A model generated the notes under the pieces. That model searched no databases. It was given only the letters and a program-made list of their open reading frames with translations, and had not been told where the DNA came from. 64,000 bases of DNA, from positions 82,027 to 146,026 of the forward strand of contig NZ_KI912399.1 of the NCBI RefSeq assembly GCF_000518205.1. Reading direction: 5' to 3'. This stretch comes from Hutsoniella sourekii ATCC 700629 (GTDB lineage Bacteria; Bacillota; Bacilli; Lactobacillales; Aerococcaceae). Positions 61,112-64,000 of this stretch are shown one piece after another (position 1 is the stretch's first letter; each line of letters begins with the position of its first letter). The position numbers and the translations under genes are program-made.

Positions 61112-62641
61112 TTAATTACGTTTATACTGAGGTAATGCAATGCCTAAGCCAGCTAAAATAGATACTAATGCTGCTCCTAACATACCATATGTAGTAGATT
61201 CCCCAGTATTAGGAAGTCCTTTCTGCGCTGGTTTCACAGCCTGAACAATTTGAGAAACAGATTTACCGTTGGCAGAAATAGTTACTACCTGACCAGCTTT
61301 GAGTACTTCAGTATTAGAAGAGAAGTAACCATCCTTATTAGCTTGAGCCGTGTAAGCTCCTGCTGCATAGACCTTGTTCCCAGCTTCTTGAGCACGACGA
61401 TCTTCAACATTAATCGTTACCGTAGAATTAACAGGAGCAGTACCAGACACAACAGCTTCTCCTTCATATAATTGTTTAGCAAATGCTAAAGCAACTTCTT
61501 TTGTAGTGTCGTTTGCATCCTGATTATCAATATGCTTGCCATCAACCACCTTGTTAGGCTCAATGGTCAATTGAATATACCATTTACCATCTGTACCTTT
61601 AGCAATATTGTATCCCTTGTTAATGTCGGATTTCTTAATAATTGCTTCAGCAGCTTTGATTGCATCTTCTTTTGTGGCATAACCTTTATCAGCATCAAAT
61701 TCTTTTTCAGCTGGTTGGCTTTCTTTCTTATCATCTTTCACTTGTGGAGCTGGACGAGTTTCTGCTTGTTTTTCAGTTGTTAAAGAATAGTACCACAATT
61801 TATTGTTAGGATTTTGTGATAAGACATAACCTTTATTTACTTTATCAGATTTCAATGCTTTCTCAGCAGCTGCTTTAGCTTCTGCTTCAGTCTTAAACCC
61901 TTTTTCAGTTTCATCAGCGCTAGATGAACCAGACTCACTTGATACAGACTCACTTGAAGTTGATTGACTTGACTCATCAGTAGATTCGTCCACTACTGGA
62001 TTTGATGTTGAGCTTGCTGATTCACTGCTTTGAGATTCAGATGAAGATTCAGATGATTCTTCAGCAGCTGGAGTAAGTTCTGTCAGCGGAACAATCTTCT
62101 TACCAGATTGATTTAGAAGATAGCTATATGTTTTTGAATTTGAGTTATAAACAATTTGATACCCGTTTGCTAGCCCAGTAACATCTGCTGCTAAAGCTGC
62201 ATCCGCTGCGGTTATTGCTGCTTGCAATGTCGAATATCCATCTTCATTATTTTCCTCTTCTGCTTCAACCTTATCCGCTGATTGGTCAGTAGATTCATCA
62301 GAAGTCACTTCTGTCTTTGAACTTTCAGCACTTTGTGCTTGCGTAGAACCGCCTGAAGCGTAGGTTGCTCTAACAGTTCCCAAAATTTGATCTATATCTT
62401 CTTGAGTCGTTGCTGCCTTAATTTGGGCAATAAAATTATCTTTTTCTTCTTGAGAAGGACCGAAGATACCTTCAATTTCTGAAATAGCTTTTTCCTTAGC
62501 TTCTGCCAGAACTTGATCAACTGTTTCATTTTGAGTTGTATCGGTTGTTGTATCGGCCGCAATAGCTGCAATTGGGGCTACACCTACTAATATAGATGAA
62601 GCTAGTGATAATGTTGTTAATTTAAGAAATTTCTTTTTCAT
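61112..62641 (-). CDS. LPXTG cell-wall protein with three repeat domains and an Ig-like module
   Basis: A 509-residue sortase substrate starting at ATG 62641 behind AAAGGA (a longer frame is less likely). Signal peptide to about 29. A helical segment (about 40-92) is followed by an acidic Ser-rich part. Repeat domains lie at about 134-176, 247-290 and 319-361, each starting G(Y/F)xT and ending with an aromatic-rich strand (YSYLL, WYYSL, WYIQL). Ser/Glu-rich linkers separate them. A beta-sandwich-like module (about 395-470, VVSGTAPVNSTVTINV) precedes LPNTG (476-480), a membrane helix and a basic tail. Confidence 0.88.
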   Translation of the reverse strand: MKKKFLKLTTLSLASSILVGVAPIAAIAADTTTDTTQNETVDQVLAEAKEKAISEIEGIFGPSQEEKDNFIAQIKAATTQEDIDQILGTVRATYASGGSTQAQSAESSKTEVTSDESTDQSADKVEAEEENNEDGYSTLQAAITAADAALAADVTGLANGYQIVYNSNSKTYSYLLNQSGKKIVPLTELTPAAEESSESSSESQSSESASSTSNPVVDESTDESSQSTSSESVSSESGSSSADETEKGFKTEAEAKAAAEKALKSDKVNKGYVLSQNPNNKLWYYSLTTEKQAETRPAPQVKDDKKESQPAEKEFDADKGYATKEDAIKAAEAIIKKSDINKGYNIAKGTDGKWYIQLTIEPNKVVDGKHIDNQDANDTTKEVALAFAKQLYEGEAVVSGTAPVNSTVTINVEDRRAQEAGNKVYAAGAYTAQANKDGYFSSNTEVLKAGQVVTISANGKSVSQIVQAVKPAQKGLPNTGESTTYGMLGAALVSILAGLGIALPQYKRN

Positions 62642-62811
62642 AACATAACATCCTTTCATTCATTGATAACTAAGTCATAGAATCTATAGGATAGTCTATA
62701 ACTACATATCCTACGCTTAGAATACTACTATTTTAATATTTAATCAAGTAAGTAGATAAATTACTTAATAAAATTAATATTTTCTTAACATTTGTGAAAT
62801 AATATAAATTT

Positions 62812-64000
62812 TTATTCTGAATTTCCATACATCATCGACTGATAATGTACAAATATCTGATAGACCGCTAGACTGAGTTGGTCGGCTTGGGCAGCGACGC
62901 CATCGCGCCAGGCCGGTTCTGCCGTATAGACGGCCAAGGAATAAGAGCCATAGTCAGTCACGAAGGTGGCCACATCATTTTGTTCAGTGCCACCGATTCC
63001 AGACTTGTTCCAAGAATAAGTAGGCACATAATTCTTAATATAAGAGTGAGTATTCATGCCGAACTTACTAATTAACATCTCGTCCCACGGAGCGCCGTTG
63101 ACCTGGTCGTTATAGAGCAGGGCAAAGAGTCTGGCAGCATCATGGGGCGTGGTGACGAAGTAAGCATCATTGTAGTACTTACCAGAGACAACTGTATCCG
63201 TTAAGCCCAGTTCTTGGACAAATGGATTAATATGTTCACCGTCACCTACCGCATCAATCAACATATTGGCTGCGGTGTTATCACTATAGATAGCAACATA
63301 ATTCACCAGCTCATCTAAGGTATAAGCCGATCCGACGCCGTATCCACCGATGACCCCGGCACCAGGCACTGGATCAGTTGGCTCCATATAGACTACTTGG
63401 TCTGGGGAGAGTTCACCTGTCTTATACTGGTTATAAAGTTCAGCTAGGACATAAATCTTCTGAGTGGATGCTGGGAAGAAGATCTGGTTATTAATATCCA
63501 CTTGGGCCATGGTCTCGTTATTAATGAAGGACACGCCTACTCTGGCTGGCATCTCTTCAATATGGCGCCAGACTTCAGCTTCAATAGCATCCAACATCTC
63601 AAGCTCACTATAATCAGTATAGACATAGTCCGTCTCGGATTCATCCTTAGGCATCCAGCCCAAGTCTTGGTAGCCAATATTCACATGGATCCACTCTTGA
63701 CCATCCAAGGTGATCGCTTCTTCGACGACTTCCATGGGCATATCAAAGTAGTCAGCCGTGGTCGCTACTAGGGTAGCCCCTCTTGTTCTAGGTGGCTTGG
63801 AGAGAATGACTTGATCCTTGGACTTATTGATAATCGAATAAGCGACAGGCGTCACTCGGGTATAGACAGGTTGGTCTAATTCTTCAATCCGTTGAATATT
63901 GGTCTGAACACCGGCTACTAGGGGGAGAACTTGACGCATCAAGCGAGCTAGTTCTAGGGAATCTCCAAGTTCAACCCGGCTTAAGGCTCGCTCGGTCTCT
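62812..64000 (-). CDS. Beta-lactamase-like serine hydrolase with SH3-like region, 5' end beyond the window
   Basis: The frame is open to the right edge with no start inside the window that is needed; upstream codons encode more protein, so the gene is 5' truncated. A GW/SH3-like segment (GATLVATTADYFDMPM, IHVNIGYQDLGWMPK) precedes a penicillin-recognising domain. That domain has SxxK in PASTQKIYVL, SDN in YSDNTAAN and KSG in WNKSGIGG, the three motifs of class A beta-lactamases and related hydrolases. Acidic residue near the 'Glu166' position was not assigned. Drug resistance cannot be inferred; a cell-wall or surface role is as likely. The truncated N-terminus probably contains a signal or anchor. 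Confidence 0.85.
   Translation of the reverse strand, partial: ETERALSRVELGDSLELARLMRQVLPLVAGVQTNIQRIEELDQPVYTRVTPVAYSIINKSKDQVILSKPPRTRGATLVATTADYFDMPMEVVEEAITLDGQEWIHVNIGYQDLGWMPKDESETDYVYTDYSELEMLDAIEAEVWRHIEEMPARVGVSFINNETMAQVDINNQIFFPASTQKIYVLAELYNQYKTGELSPDQVVYMEPTDPVPGAGVIGGYGVGSAYTLDELVNYVAIYSDNTAANMLIDAVGDGEHINPFVQELGLTDTVVSGKYYNDAYFVTTPHDAARLFALLYNDQVNGAPWDEMLISKFGMNTHSYIKNYVPTYSWNKSGIGGTEQNDVATFVTDYGSYSLAVYTAEPAWRDGVAAQADQLSLAVYQIFVHYQSMMYGNSE

Overview
The window looks like a chromosomal segment of a low-to-mid GC Firmicute of the order Lactobacillales. Supporting signs are the DnaB/DnaI primosome pair, MecA and Spx, CoiA, PyrR attenuation, a thrS T-box, LPXTG surface proteins and tRNAs without encoded CCA. 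The gene order and the surface proteins would fit Aerococcaceae, but that is an inference from memory, not a database result. Most of the window is housekeeping. No prophage, transposase, CRISPR array or plasmid function was seen.

Layout, left to right. 1-745: 3' part of a gene for a secreted CAP-like protein. 921-2288: infC-rpmI-rplT with an attenuated leader and an AUU-start infC. 2304-4573: FetA-like ATPase with two tandem FetB-like permeases. 4721-5920: O-antigen-ligase-like membrane protein. 6056-7317: short DacA-type carboxypeptidase. 7519-9777: thrS with T-box leader. 9793-16719: dnaI, dnaB, nrdR, coaE, mutM and polA, tightly packed. 16784-19260: murC, a disordered small protein and YtpR. 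19436-21267: small protein, phosphotransferase and trmB on the plus strand. 21503-26272: membrane protein, pepF, a frameshifted coiA and mecA. 26493-26778: an intergenic non-coding RNA candidate. 26837-34116: spx, trpS, UPF0316 protein, a Fur/PerR regulator, FUSC transporter, L,D-transpeptidase, RDD protein, tRNA-Val and YggS-family protein. 34188-38841: CAAX-type protease, nitroreductase, HAD hydrolase, YaaA, TlpA-like thioredoxin and CcdA. 38936-42832: pyrR-pyrB-pyrC-pyrD under PyrR control. 42819-45962: threonine aldolase, CofE-like ligase, endonuclease III. 46499-51114: a phosphonate/phosphate-ester ABC transporter operon with a phosphoesterase and a Pho-box-like promoter. 51241-56611: SDR enzyme, M20 peptidase, tRNA-Leu, Tex and a PPP-type phosphatase. 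56747-64000: a cell-surface region with a LysM/Apf-like protein, ArsR-type regulator, Ser-rich secreted protein, two LPXTG proteins sharing a repeat domain, and a truncated beta-lactamase-like serine hydrolase.

The most unusual signal is a pair of related intergenic repeats (about 21283-21490 and 46000-46370). Each is a long, nearly perfect stem. In the second copy the interior has been expanded by four consecutive hairpins. Both lie between convergent genes and share flanking sequence. Other points of note are a roughly 45-residue repeat domain found five times in the two LPXTG proteins, a 6S-like RNA candidate, loss of the lipobox in PhnD, loss of [4Fe-4S] ligands in endonuclease III, and a CofE-like ligase in an organism group not expected to make F420.

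Genes working together: the phn operon probably imports a phosphorus compound under phosphate limitation, with the cytosolic phosphoesterase acting on the product. TlpA and CcdA form an extracytoplasmic thiol-redox pair. DacA, the L,D-transpeptidase, the LysM protein and the penicillin-recognising hydrolase at the right edge all act on the cell wall; a perfect WalR-type motif lies upstream of the LysM gene.
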